Source of the DNA: Peptoniphilus_A olsenii | Lineage (GTDB): Bacteria > Bacillota > Clostridia > Tissierellales > Peptoniphilaceae | Direction: 5' to 3' | Assembly (NCBI RefSeq): GCF_040545475.1 | Contig: NZ_JBEPMA010000001.1 | Location: 1 to 64,000 of the forward strand | DNA length: 64,000 nt | In this document: positions 1 to 7,586 of the stretch, piece by piece | Position numbering within the stretch: the stretch's first letter is position 1 | Layout: every line of letters begins with the position of its first letter | The notes under the pieces: model-generated | The model's input: the letters and a program-made list of their open reading frames with translations, nothing else | What the model was told of the DNA's origin: nothing | Databases searched by the model: none | Position numbers and translations under genes: made by a program

Positions 1-155
1 ACGTATTCAGTCCTCGAGGTTCGGATACAAAAAGAATAGAGTTAAATAGATACATCAGAAATATATAATATGATACAAGGAAATATTGAACCGCCATATG
101 CCGAACGGCACGTACGGGTGGTGTGAGAGGGGCTACAGGTTAGCCCCTACTCGAT
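1..155 (+). mobile_element. Group II intron, 3' end (domains V and VI)
   Basis: Positions 88-124 fold as a group II domain V. The lower helix pairs ACCGCC (90-95) with GGTGGT (117-122), and the upper helix pairs TGCC with GGCA around the loop at 103-106. A CGC triad lies at 92-94, as in some IIC introns. Positions 126-153 fold as domain VI, with GGGGCTA pairing with TAGCCCC and an unpaired A at 149 in the branch-point position. The 3' end falls near 155 (CTCGAT). The rest of the intron and any reverse-transcriptase gene lie before the window. Short reading frames in 1-48 could be the protein's tail but are not recognisable. Confidence 0.85.
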
Positions 156-180
156 TATAATAAAAAACGAAGAGGTACGT

Positions 181-420
181 ATGAAAATAATTAGATTTAA
201 AAATAGTTATGCAACTGAGGTTTCTAAATTAATTATTGAAACTTTGACTCTATCTAATATAAAAGATTATTCTTTAAATTATATACGCCAAAAATTAGAA
301 ATATCAAACTGTTCTAGAACAGCCGTCAATTTTTATAAAAAATTTGGGTATAATTTTAAAAATAACAATCATAAACCTGATGATGAGGGTTTAATTATAT
401 TAGAAAAGTTTAAGAAGTAA
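181..420 (+). pseudogene. GNAT acetyltransferase remnant with internal deletion
   Basis: The 79-residue frame starts like a GNAT N-acetyltransferase (about residues 1-40) and ends like one: an AVNFYKKFGY stretch, then DDEGL and a terminal LEKFKK. The middle of the fold, including the acetyl-CoA loop (V-x-P-x-x-QGxG), is missing. Full-length relatives have about 140-150 residues, so some 60-70 were lost in frame. A ribosome-binding site (GAGG at 172-175) precedes the ATG. The intron end lies only 25 bases upstream, so the gene's original promoter may have been separated from it. It is very unlikely to be an active acetyltransferase. Confidence 0.7.
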
Positions 421-441
421 TTAAATATATAGGGTGAGATT

Positions 442-939
442 ATGCTTAAAATCACTACTGAAAATTTGATAATAAGAAATGTAATGATTGATGATGTAAG
501 TTCAATTTATAAATATAGAAATAATAAAATATGTTATAGATACCAAAGAGGTCAAGCAAAAAGCAAAAAAGAGATTACCCAACTAGTTTTAAATAATTTG
601 GATAAAAATATTAACCTTGAAACTAATACATTGCTAGCAATAGCAATTAAAGAAACCAATGAAATAATTGGTGAAATTTTAATAATGCCAAAGGACATGA
701 CAATATCTCTAGGTTATACTATATCTCCTGAATTTCAGAATAAAGGATATGGATTTGAATCAGTTTCTAAATTAATTGATATACTTCACTCTAAATTTCC
801 AAAACATGAGTTTATATGTTTTTGTCATCCAGATAATACTTTTAGCATAAAACTATTAGAGAAATTGGGTTTTACAAATATGGGTTATTATAAAGTTGTT
901 GAATCTTTAATGTTTGGCAAATGGATAAATATTTATTAG
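442..939 (+). CDS. GNAT family N-acetyltransferase (RimJ/RimL type)
   Basis: The 165-residue protein has the normal length for RimJ/RimL-type GNATs. These transfer acetyl from acetyl-CoA to an amino group on a ribosomal protein, small molecule or drug. The N-terminus has the TxxLxIRxxxxxD strand-helix pattern. Around residues 92-110 a GYTISPEFQNKGYGFES stretch gives the acetyl-CoA pyrophosphate loop (Q-N-K-G-Y-G). Near 130-143 an N-x-x-S-x-x-L-x-E-K-L-G-F motif marks the C-terminal part. GGGTGA at 432-437 serves as ribosome-binding site. The substrate cannot be read from sequence. Confidence 0.85.
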   Translation: MLKITTENLIIRNVMIDDVSSIYKYRNNKICYRYQRGQAKSKKEITQLVLNNLDKNINLETNTLLAIAIKETNEIIGEILIMPKDMTISLGYTISPEFQNKGYGFESVSKLIDILHSKFPKHEFICFCHPDNTFSIKLLEKLGFTNMGYYKVVESLMFGKWINIY

Positions 940-956
940 AAACAAGGAGCGGAGTA

Positions 957-1433
957 ATGAAAAATAATATAATTAAAGAATTTATAGAAAAAACTGGAAT
1001 TGGATTTAAGCAACTAATTAAAGCGATGATTTTTTCATCTTTAATAAATTTTTTAGTTTTGCTATTTGGTTTAAAAATTGCAAATATTCCCCACTATATT
1101 TTAATATCCTTGGTTATAAGTATTATTGATTTATTGCCAGTTATCGGAGCAGGTATTGTACTAATACCTTGGTCAGTCGTAGCATTTTTTAATGGAGATA
1201 CGAAATTAGTATTAATATTATTATTACTTTTTATAATTACATTTATATTAAAGCAAATACTTGAACCAATTATATTAGGTAAAAGTGTAGGTCTAAAACC
1301 TATGTATTCATTAATTATTACAATAATTTGTATGGTTGTTTTTACTCCGGCAATTGGAGCATTAGTAGGTGCGATAGTTTCTGTAATAGTTTCAGTTCTT
1401 ATGGATTTGAAGAAAGAATTATATGAAGAATAA
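957..1433 (+). CDS. Half-length AI-2E family (YtvI/YhhQ-type) membrane protein
   Basis: This corresponds to the C-terminal half of AI-2E family transporters (PF01594): a helix, the PVIGAGIVLIPW loop, a GD turn, two long hydrophobic helices, an EPIILGKSVGLKP segment and a last glycine-rich helix. Family members usually have about 340 residues; this has 158. An in-frame ATG exists at 921, but AAGGAG at 944-949 fits the ATG at 957. The gene may be a truncated relic or a small stand-alone form. Its own ribosome-binding site and intact reading frame argue that it is translated. Function is unknown; about four membrane helices are expected. A terminator follows directly. Confidence 0.6.
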   Translation: MKNNIIKEFIEKTGIGFKQLIKAMIFSSLINFLVLLFGLKIANIPHYILISLVISIIDLLPVIGAGIVLIPWSVVAFFNGDTKLVLILLLLFIITFILKQILEPIILGKSVGLKPMYSLIITIICMVVFTPAIGALVGAIVSVIVSVLMDLKKELYEE

Positions 1434-1440
1434 GATTTAA

Positions 1441-1470
1441 AACTCCAATATTTAATAATAGGAGTTTTTT
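1441..1470 (+). terminator. Rho-independent terminator
   Basis: AACTCC (1441-1446) pairs with GGAGTT (1461-1466) and is followed by a T run to 1470. It ends the acetyltransferase/AI-2E-like unit and isolates the TetR operon downstream. Confidence 0.8.
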
Positions 1471-1474
1471 ATAT

Positions 1475-1525
1475 TTGTAAAATGACATTGTGTCATGTAT
1501 AATATAGCTAATGACACTGTGTCAT
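1475..1525 (+). promoter_or_regulatory. Promoter with two TetR-type operators
   Basis: A -35 box TTGTAA (1475-1480) and a perfect -10 TATAAT (1498-1503) are 17 bases apart. The spacer contains the palindrome atgacattgtgtcat (1482-1496). A second copy, atgacactgtgtcat (1511-1525), lies over the expected start of transcription. The two centres are 29 bases apart. Both have TGACA/TGTCA arms, the layout expected for a dimeric TetR repressor. The TetR gene is second in the operon it would control, implying autoregulation. Confidence 0.8.
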
Positions 1526-1541
1526 ATAAGGGGGAAGAAAA

Positions 1542-1961
1542 TTGAAGAAAGTTTTAATAGTTATTGCTGGATTATTGTGGATGTTTACAGGGTTTATGGT
1601 GACAAAAATTGGTTTAGAAGCATATATTGAGTTAAACGCAAATGCTTTATTTTTTATACCAATATCTATTTTAATATTTTATTTGTTCTATTTTAAGATA
1701 TTTTCACCACTTCAAACTAAGAATGTGAAAAGAATAATGTCTCTTCAAGATGAAGAATTAAAATTGTGGAAATTTTTAGACAAAAAAAGTTATATAATTA
1801 TGATTTTCATGATGACTTTTGGGATCGTGTTGAGAAAATTTGCCAATTTACCTGCTTTATTTTTATTTATATTTTACACTGGACTTGGAGTTGCTTTATT
1901 CGCAGCAGGACTTAAATATTTTGTAGAGAAAAAACAAATTAAGGAGGTATTTCGTGCCTAA
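1542..1961 (+). CDS. Small membrane protein of TetR-controlled operon
   Basis: This 139-residue protein begins at a TTG behind an AAGGGGGA ribosome-binding site. Four hydrophobic segments are visible, near residues 3-22, 34-53, 83-101 and 104-125, with a basic, polar loop at about 55-80. No family was recognised. It is the first gene after the double operator and overlaps the TetR gene by eight bases, so the two are translationally linked. Its position suggests a membrane function repressed by that regulator, possibly efflux or envelope adaptation, but the sequence does not show which. Confidence 0.65.
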   Translation: MKKVLIVIAGLLWMFTGFMVTKIGLEAYIELNANALFFIPISILIFYLFYFKIFSPLQTKNVKRIMSLQDEELKLWKFLDKKSYIIMIFMMTFGIVLRKFANLPALFLFIFYTGLGVALFAAGLKYFVEKKQIKEVFRA

Positions 1962-2550
1962 AGATACATTTTTAAACTTAAATGAAGATAAAAAACAAAA
2001 AATAGTTGAAGTTTTGAAAGAAACATTTAGCAATAAAACGATTTTTGATGCCAATGTAAAAGAAATTGTAGAAAAATTAGATATTGCAAGAGGAAGTTTT
2101 TACCAATATTTTGAAAATTTAGAAGATTCTTATTTTATGATTTTAGATTTAGAAACAGTAGATATTCATAAATTGTTTTTAAAAATATTAAAAAATAATG
2201 CCTATGATGTATTTTTATCTTTAGATGAATATGGAAAGAAGTTAAGTAAAATTTTATTTGACCCTGAAACATATTCTATTTACAAAAATAAATTTTTATA
2301 CTGGACACCAGAGTTGGAAAAAGGTTGGCAAAAATATAAAATAAATCAAGTGTCAATTTTAGGGACAAATTCACAAACAAATGAAAATACTTTTATAATG
2401 GGTGAAGAAATGCAGTTTATTAAGGCTATTATTCATAATTTAATTGAGCGAAATTATTTAAACTCATGGAGCAGTTCTGAATTTTTAATTCATTTTAATA
2501 AATATATTGAATGGTTAAAGGGAGGTATAAATTTTGATGGGATTAATTGA
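1954..2550 (+). CDS. TetR/AcrR family transcriptional regulator
   Basis: The 198-residue protein starts at GTG behind AAGGAGG (1940-1946). The N-terminal 50 residues contain the TetR helix-turn-helix: VKEIVEKLDIARG, then SFYQYFENLEDSY, the usual recognition helix and following aromatic pattern. The C-terminal 140 residues form the ligand and dimer domain, which is too variable to name a ligand. It sits between two membrane-protein genes and overlaps both. The likely targets are the two palindromes upstream at 1482-1525. Confidence 0.85.
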   Translation: MPKDTFLNLNEDKKQKIVEVLKETFSNKTIFDANVKEIVEKLDIARGSFYQYFENLEDSYFMILDLETVDIHKLFLKILKNNAYDVFLSLDEYGKKLSKILFDPETYSIYKNKFLYWTPELEKGWQKYKINQVSILGTNSQTNENTFIMGEEMQFIKAIIHNLIERNYLNSWSSSEFLIHFNKYIEWLKGGINFDGIN

Positions 2551-3610
2551 ATCTTTATTTGATATAACTTATTTGATTGTGGTAATTGGTCTGGGAATAA
2601 GACTGATATTAAGTCCTAAAAAAGGTGCTAAACTTTTTGGTTGGATGGCTATACTATTAGGTGTTGGAGATGCTTTCCATTTATTACCTAGAGTAATGGC
2701 TCATTTAAGTCCTTCAGGATTTATAGAATATCAAGCAGCTCTTTCGTGGGGTAAATTCATCACAGGAATTACTATGACAGTTTTTTATTTATTGTTTTAT
2801 TTCTATTATAGTTTACTTTCAGAAGATTATGATAGTAAGAAAAAATGGACAATATTTATATTGACAGCTATTAGAATTATATTGATATTATCACCTCAAA
2901 ATAATTGGGGAGCAAATGAAAATTATACAATGGGTATAATTCGCAATATTCCATTTTTAATTATGGGAATACTATTAATAATTTGGACATATAATAAAAA
3001 GAATGTAGTTGGACTTGAAAAAATGAGTCTATTAATATTTTTAAGTTTCTTATTCTATATACCAGTAGTTTTATGGGTAGATAAAATGCCAGCGCTTGGT
3101 GCACTTATGATTCCAAAGACAATTGCATATGTACTAATTGTAGTTCAAGGATTTAAATATTTTATAAAAGAATTTAAAATTTCAAATTTAATTGATATGT
3201 CTTTAACATATTTAGTGATGGGATTAGCAGGTGGAGTTTTTTATAGAGAATTTACGAAATATTTTAATTACACACTAGATAACCATTTGTCTAAAATTCA
3301 TGTGCATACTTTAGTATTAGGTTTTATAGTTTTATTACTCATGTATTTAATGGTGAAAAATTTTAGATTAGACAAATTGTCAGAATTAAAAAGAACACTA
3401 TATATTTACAATATTGGATTAATAACTACTATTGCAACAATGACGGTTTATGGTATTTATGATGTAGTAGGTGAGGGACAAGATACGATTAATATAGCAG
3501 CATTATCAGGAATATCAGGTATAGGCCATACTTTATTAGGGATTGGATTTATATGGACCATGTTAAAAATCAAAAAATTATCTGAATTAAAAATTATAAA
3601 AGAATCTTAA
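2537..3610 (+). CDS. Polytopic membrane protein with C-terminal DUF2871-like domain
   Basis: The protein has about 357 residues and ten or more hydrophobic helices. The last 145 residues match the DUF2871 pattern: a first helix with GLAGGVFYREFTK, then HLSKIHVHTLVLGF with conserved histidines, and a final GISGIGHTLLGIG helix. DUF2871 proteins are normally small stand-alone membrane proteins of about 130-140 residues, so the N-terminal 200-residue membrane region is an addition. The histidines recall haem- or metal-binding membrane proteins, but that is inference. The ATG at 2537 and a TTG at 2534 are both possible behind AGGGAGGT. It overlaps the TetR gene's end. Confidence 0.65.
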   Translation: MGLIESLFDITYLIVVIGLGIRLILSPKKGAKLFGWMAILLGVGDAFHLLPRVMAHLSPSGFIEYQAALSWGKFITGITMTVFYLLFYFYYSLLSEDYDSKKKWTIFILTAIRIILILSPQNNWGANENYTMGIIRNIPFLIMGILLIIWTYNKKNVVGLEKMSLLIFLSFLFYIPVVLWVDKMPALGALMIPKTIAYVLIVVQGFKYFIKEFKISNLIDMSLTYLVMGLAGGVFYREFTKYFNYTLDNHLSKIHVHTLVLGFIVLLLMYLMVKNFRLDKLSELKRTLYIYNIGLITTIATMTVYGIYDVVGEGQDTINIAALSGISGIGHTLLGIGFIWTMLKIKKLSELKIIKES

Positions 3611-3705
3611 AAATTAATTGTCGCAATTAAACTAAATATAAATTCATATGAATAAACTTTGTTTTGATGTTTTTGATGTTTTAATATTATTGGACAAAAA
3701 AATTT

Positions 3706-3755
3706 GATGGTTATGTATAAATATCATAATTTTGTACATAGCCATCTTTATTTTT
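3706..3755 (+). terminator. Rho-independent terminator of the TetR operon
   Basis: GATGGTTATGTA (3706-3717) pairs with TACATAGCCATC (3735-3746), twelve pairs including one wobble, followed by a T-rich run. The remaining bases from 3611 show no other structure. Confidence 0.8.
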
Positions 3756-3777
3756 TAAAGGTTTTTAAGTCTTTTTG

Positions 3778-3831
3778 TGCTATGATTAATATAATAATTA
3801 TTAATTATATATTTTCACGTATTTTAAGGAG
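3778..3831 (+). promoter_or_regulatory. Extended -10 promoter and ribosome-binding site for the DUF2815-like gene
   Basis: TGC-TATGAT (3778-3786) is an extended -10 element with no good -35 box. AAGGAG (3826-3831) lies six bases before the ATG at 3838. Confidence 0.45.
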
Positions 3832-3837
3832 TATTTT

Positions 3838-4509
3838 ATGAATAATATTGATGAAATTTTAAAAGATTTAGACAAGAGATTATCTAAAATTGAAAATTTA
3901 TTTTCAAATGATAATAGTTATAATTTAAATGTTTTGGGAAATAGAAAAGCCAAAAGTATTAATTCTACTGTAAGAATAAAAGATGTTAAGCTTCTTTTTC
4001 CTACTATTTCACCTGTAGATATTGATAAATCAACTGTAGATCCTTCTACTCTAGTTGTAATCCCAAATGATGAAGAGGTAATAGAAGAAATTCAGAAAGC
4101 TTATATGCATGCTTTTGAAATGGGTAAAAATACTGGCAAGTTCCCGGCTGATTTTTCTTATGATGATCTGACTGCCAATAAGAAAGAAAGTGTCTTTCTC
4201 AACAAAAATGATTTTATTAATTCTCAGAAACATAAAGTTAGAGAATTTCTTCCAGAGTTTATCGGCAATGGTATTTTGATGAGAAATGTAAAAGTTGGCG
4301 AAGATGAAGAGAAGAATTTTGGTGTTGTTCTTAGGGATAAAAGTGGCAATTTATTAAGCCCAAACGAGAGAATTGTCACTGGAGATATAGGAGAAATTGT
4401 GATCAATTTTCATCCATATAATTTTAATAATAAATTAGGTATTAGTAGATATATTCAAGGTTTTATTCGTACAAGTTCTAGCAATAATGCAAAGAGTCTT
4501 TTTATTTAA
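3838..4509 (+). CDS. Possible DUF2815/Enc34-like ssDNA-binding protein, orphan
   Basis: The 223-residue protein has no confidently named family. From residue 40 its layout resembles DUF2815 (Enc34-type) phage single-stranded-DNA-binding proteins: a first strand, a segment ending in STLVVIPNDEEVIEEIQKAY where those proteins have their 'LLIPK' strand and helix, then NLLSPNERIVTGDIGEIVIN and FHPYN with an N/K-G-I turn where relatives have INFYPYN-x-GNKGIA. An added N-terminal segment (1-25) looks helical and charged. No phage genes are nearby. It has its own promoter and lies eleven bases before an alkylation-repair gene. The assignment rests on pattern reading alone. Confidence 0.45.
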   Translation: MNNIDEILKDLDKRLSKIENLFSNDNSYNLNVLGNRKAKSINSTVRIKDVKLLFPTISPVDIDKSTVDPSTLVVIPNDEEVIEEIQKAYMHAFEMGKNTGKFPADFSYDDLTANKKESVFLNKNDFINSQKHKVREFLPEFIGNGILMRNVKVGEDEEKNFGVVLRDKSGNLLSPNERIVTGDIGEIVINFHPYNFNNKLGISRYIQGFIRTSSSNNAKSLFI

Positions 4510-4520
4510 TTATTATCAAC

Positions 4521-5198
4521 ATGAATATACAAGATATTTTATTTGAATTTCAAGATGAAAGATATGCGAATTTTCAAAGTAAGTTAATACCAAATATTGA
4601 AAGAGAGAAAGTTATTGGGGTTAGAGTGCCAAAGCTAAGACAATTAGCAAAAGATTTAAGTAAAAACTTGGATGTTTCATTATTTCTTCAGGAATTGCCA
4701 CATTATTATTATGATGAAAATATGCTACATAGCATTTTGATTTCTAATGTTAAGGATTTTGATAAGACTATTATTGAAATTGAAAGATTTCTGCCTTATG
4801 TTGATAATTGGGCTGTATGTGATGTGATTAGTCCGAAGATTTTTAAAAATAATAAAGAGATTTTATTAAAAAAAATAAATGAATGGGTAAATCATAATCA
4901 TATTTATACACAAAGATTTGCCTTAAAAATGCTTATGACACATTTTTTAGACAATGATTTTCAAAGTAATATTTTAGAAATACCAGCTAACATTTGTTCT
5001 GATGAATACTATTTGAATATGATGATAGCATGGTTTTATGCCACAGCTCTTGCTAAAAAGTGGAACTATACTATTAGTTATTTAGAAAATAATCTATTAA
5101 ATACTTGGGTGCATAATAAAACAATTCAAAAGGGTAGAGAAAGTAACAGAATTTCTAAATTGCAAAAAATATATTTAAAATCTTTGTTAATTAAATAA
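4521..5198 (+). CDS. DNA alkylation repair protein, AlkD-like HEAT-repeat glycosylase
   Basis: The 225-residue length and the N-terminal KLIPNIEREKVIGVRVP-LR-LAK pattern are typical of AlkD, a DNA glycosylase built of HEAT-like repeats that removes bulky or cationic alkylated purines. The central VDNWAVCD block supplies the tryptophan and aspartate used by Bacillus AlkD. An arginine in QRFALKM and a tryptophan in MIAWFYA match other active-site positions. No ribosome-binding site is visible before the ATG and the gap to the preceding gene is eleven bases, so translation may depend on that gene. Loss of alkylation-damaged bases is the expected role. Confidence 0.85.
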   Translation: MNIQDILFEFQDERYANFQSKLIPNIEREKVIGVRVPKLRQLAKDLSKNLDVSLFLQELPHYYYDENMLHSILISNVKDFDKTIIEIERFLPYVDNWAVCDVISPKIFKNNKEILLKKINEWVNHNHIYTQRFALKMLMTHFLDNDFQSNILEIPANICSDEYYLNMMIAWFYATALAKKWNYTISYLENNLLNTWVHNKTIQKGRESNRISKLQKIYLKSLLIK

Positions 5199-5500
5199 TT
5201 TATTATTATACAAACCATTGGAGAATACTTTGTAAGTATTTTCTGATGATTTTTTATTGAAATTTATTTTGAAGATAATATTTAAGATATAGATTTTTAT
5301 ATAAATATATTGAGTTTTAATTAAAAAATTTCAAATAATAATATCCACAATTTCAAAATTTTTTATCCCTTGTGGTTGACAGTATGAAAAGGTTGTACAA
5401 TATTTTTCTAATTTGAAATGTTGTTTTTTATATGGTACGGTTTTAATGTAAAGTTTAATGCAATTTTGTTTAAAAAAACTAAATGGAGGGATTATTTTAT
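5199..5500. other. Intergenic region with hairpin and opuA promoter
   Basis: GAGAATACTT pairs with AAGTATTTTC around TGT (5221-5243), and T-rich sequence follows eight bases later; this may end the alkylation-repair transcript. A promoter for the transporter operon begins with TTGACA (5376-5381); seventeen bases on, AATATT (5399-5404) is a weak -10. Nothing else was recognised. Confidence 0.5.
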
Positions 5501-6718
5501 TTGAGCGGTAGAAAAATAAAGATATCTTGTAAGAATGTTACTAAAATTTTTGGAAGAAAAGAAAAAGATGCAAAAAAACTTTTAAGGGAAGGTAAAAGTA
5601 AGGAAGAAATTTTTAGTAAGCTAGGTGCTACAGTAGGAGTTAGTGGTGCCACTTTTGATATATATGAAGACGAACTTTTTGTAATAATGGGACTCAGTGG
5701 TAGTGGTAAATCTACATTAATAAGATTGATGAATAGGTTAATTGAGCCTACTGATGGCGATATATTAATTAACAATGAATCAGTAATTAATGCTGATAAA
5801 AATAAACTACTATATTTTAGACGAAATATTATCAATATGGTTTTTCAAAATTTTGCTTTACTGCCAAATAGGACTGTTTTGGAAAATACGGAATTCGGAT
5901 TAGAGATTAAAAATATTGATAAAAATGAAAGAGAAAAAAAGGCAGAAATGGCTTTAGAAAGTTCTGGACTACTTCCGTATAAAGATCAATATCCTGACCA
6001 ATTATCTGGAGGTATGCAGCAAAGAGTTGGATTGGCAAGGGCTTTGGCTAATGATCCAGAGATATTATTAATGGATGAAGCTTTTTCCGCTCTTGACCCT
6101 TTAATTAGATCAGATATGCAAAATGAATTGTTGCTGTTGCAAGACAAGGTCAAAAAGACAATTGTATTCATAACTCATGATTTAGATGAGGCTCTAAAGT
6201 TAGGAGACAGAATTGCTATAATGCGAGATGGCGAAATTGTTCAAGTTGGCACTGGAGAAGAAATTATTACTAATCCAAAAAATGAATATGTAAAACAATT
6301 TGTTAAAAATGTAGATCGAACTAAGGTTTTAAAGATAGATAAAATTATGTCTAAACCTGATTTTACTATTGATATAAATGACGATAATAAAAAATTAAAT
6401 GAAGTATATAATATTATGGTCGAAGATAATTATACAAATATTTTAGTGAAAAATAGTAATAATAAAGCGATTGGTTTCATAGAACAGACTGATTTGAAAA
6501 AATATTTAGATAATAAAGACATTAAATCTATAAATGATTTTATAAATACTGATTTACCGAGAGAATCTAAAAATTCCACAATAGATAATGTCTACAATAT
6601 TTTAAAAGATTCAGTTACTCCAGTGGTAATTGAAGACGATAATGGACAATTAGTTGGGATAGTAACTAGAAAAGATATATTTGAAATACTTGATGAAAAT
6701 ACGGGTGAAAATAGATGA
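5501..6718 (+). CDS. opuAA: Glycine betaine/proline ABC transporter ATP-binding subunit
   Basis: This is the ATPase of an OpuA/ProU-type importer for compatible solutes. Walker A (GLSGSGKST) lies near residue 64, the LSGGMQQRV signature near 168 and Walker B with MDEAFSALDP near 188. Two CBS domains fill residues 280-400; in OpuA these sense ionic strength. The GATFDIYEDELFVIMGLSGS start and ARA(L) pattern are those of the ProV/OpuAA subgroup. The TTG at 5501 is preferred because the in-frame ATG at 5483 is itself part of the GGAGGG ribosome-binding sequence. The stop overlaps the permease start by four bases. Confidence 0.9.
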   Translation: MSGRKIKISCKNVTKIFGRKEKDAKKLLREGKSKEEIFSKLGATVGVSGATFDIYEDELFVIMGLSGSGKSTLIRLMNRLIEPTDGDILINNESVINADKNKLLYFRRNIINMVFQNFALLPNRTVLENTEFGLEIKNIDKNEREKKAEMALESSGLLPYKDQYPDQLSGGMQQRVGLARALANDPEILLMDEAFSALDPLIRSDMQNELLLLQDKVKKTIVFITHDLDEALKLGDRIAIMRDGEIVQVGTGEEIITNPKNEYVKQFVKNVDRTKVLKIDKIMSKPDFTIDINDDNKKLNEVYNIMVEDNYTNILVKNSNNKAIGFIEQTDLKKYLDNKDIKSINDFINTDLPRESKNSTIDNVYNILKDSVTPVVIEDDNGQLVGIVTRKDIFEILDENTGENR

Positions 6719-7557
6719 TGCACATAGAAAAAATTAAAGTTTCAGAATGGATTGAGTCTGTGACAGAATTGGCAACACATTCTTTGGGTGGTTTTTTTAA
6801 TGGTGTTAGTTCATCTGGAGAATGGATAATTGAAAAATTAAGTTCTGTATTACTTTCAATTAATCCATTTATATTTATCATAGTTTTAACTTTCTTGTCT
6901 TTTTATATTAATAGAAAAAATAAAAAGTGGGGTTTTGGAGTTTTTGTATTTTTGGGTTTAAATTTTGTTTACAACCAAGATTTATGGCCTGAATTTATGA
7001 GTACTTTAAGCTTAATTTTGGTTTCTAGTTTTTTTGCAATTGTTCTTGGAATACCTCTTGGAATTTTAACAGGAAAAAAAGAAATTGCTCAAACAATTAT
7101 CAAACCTATTTTAGATTTTATGCAAACAATGCCTGCTTTTGTTTATTTAATTCCGGCTGTTGCTTTTTTTGGAATTGGTGTAGTGCCTGGTATGGTGTCA
7201 TCAATAATATTTTCGCTTCCACCAACTGTTAGATTTACTTCTTTAGGACTTAGACAAATACCCAAAGAAATTGACGAAGCTGCCATATCTTTTGGTGCCA
7301 CGTCGTTACAAAAATTATTTAAAGTTGAGTTACCTCTTGCTAGAAATACAATTATGGCGGGTGTTAATCAAACTGTAATGTTGTCTTTATCGATGGTGGT
7401 AATTGCATCTATGATTGGTGCTCCTGGTTTAGGTCGCAATGTAGTATCTGCTTTGCAAAGAGCAAGCGTGGGGCCTGGTTTTGTTGCAGGTTTAAGTATA
7501 GTTGTATTAGCAATTATTATGGATAGATTTACTCAATCTTTTAATTCTAATAATTGA
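6715..7557 (+). CDS. opuAB: Glycine betaine/proline ABC transporter permease
   Basis: The 280-residue membrane protein matches ProW/OpuAB permeases. It has an amphipathic N-terminal stretch, then about six or seven hydrophobic helices. The middle contains FMQTMPAFVYLIPAVAFFGIG and the EAA loop EIDEAAISFGATSLQKLFKVELP, which docks on the ATPase. The C-terminal VASMIGAPGLGRNVVSAL segment is also family-typical. Two adjacent ATGs (6715, 6718) are possible. The gene is coupled to the ATPase upstream and lies 29 bases before the binding-protein gene. Confidence 0.9.
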   Translation: MMHIEKIKVSEWIESVTELATHSLGGFFNGVSSSGEWIIEKLSSVLLSINPFIFIIVLTFLSFYINRKNKKWGFGVFVFLGLNFVYNQDLWPEFMSTLSLILVSSFFAIVLGIPLGILTGKKEIAQTIIKPILDFMQTMPAFVYLIPAVAFFGIGVVPGMVSSIIFSLPPTVRFTSLGLRQIPKEIDEAAISFGATSLQKLFKVELPLARNTIMAGVNQTVMLSLSMVVIASMIGAPGLGRNVVSALQRASVGPGFVAGLSIVVLAIIMDRFTQSFNSNN

Positions 7558-7586
7558 TTGAATTTTTATTAATAGTAAGGAGAATT

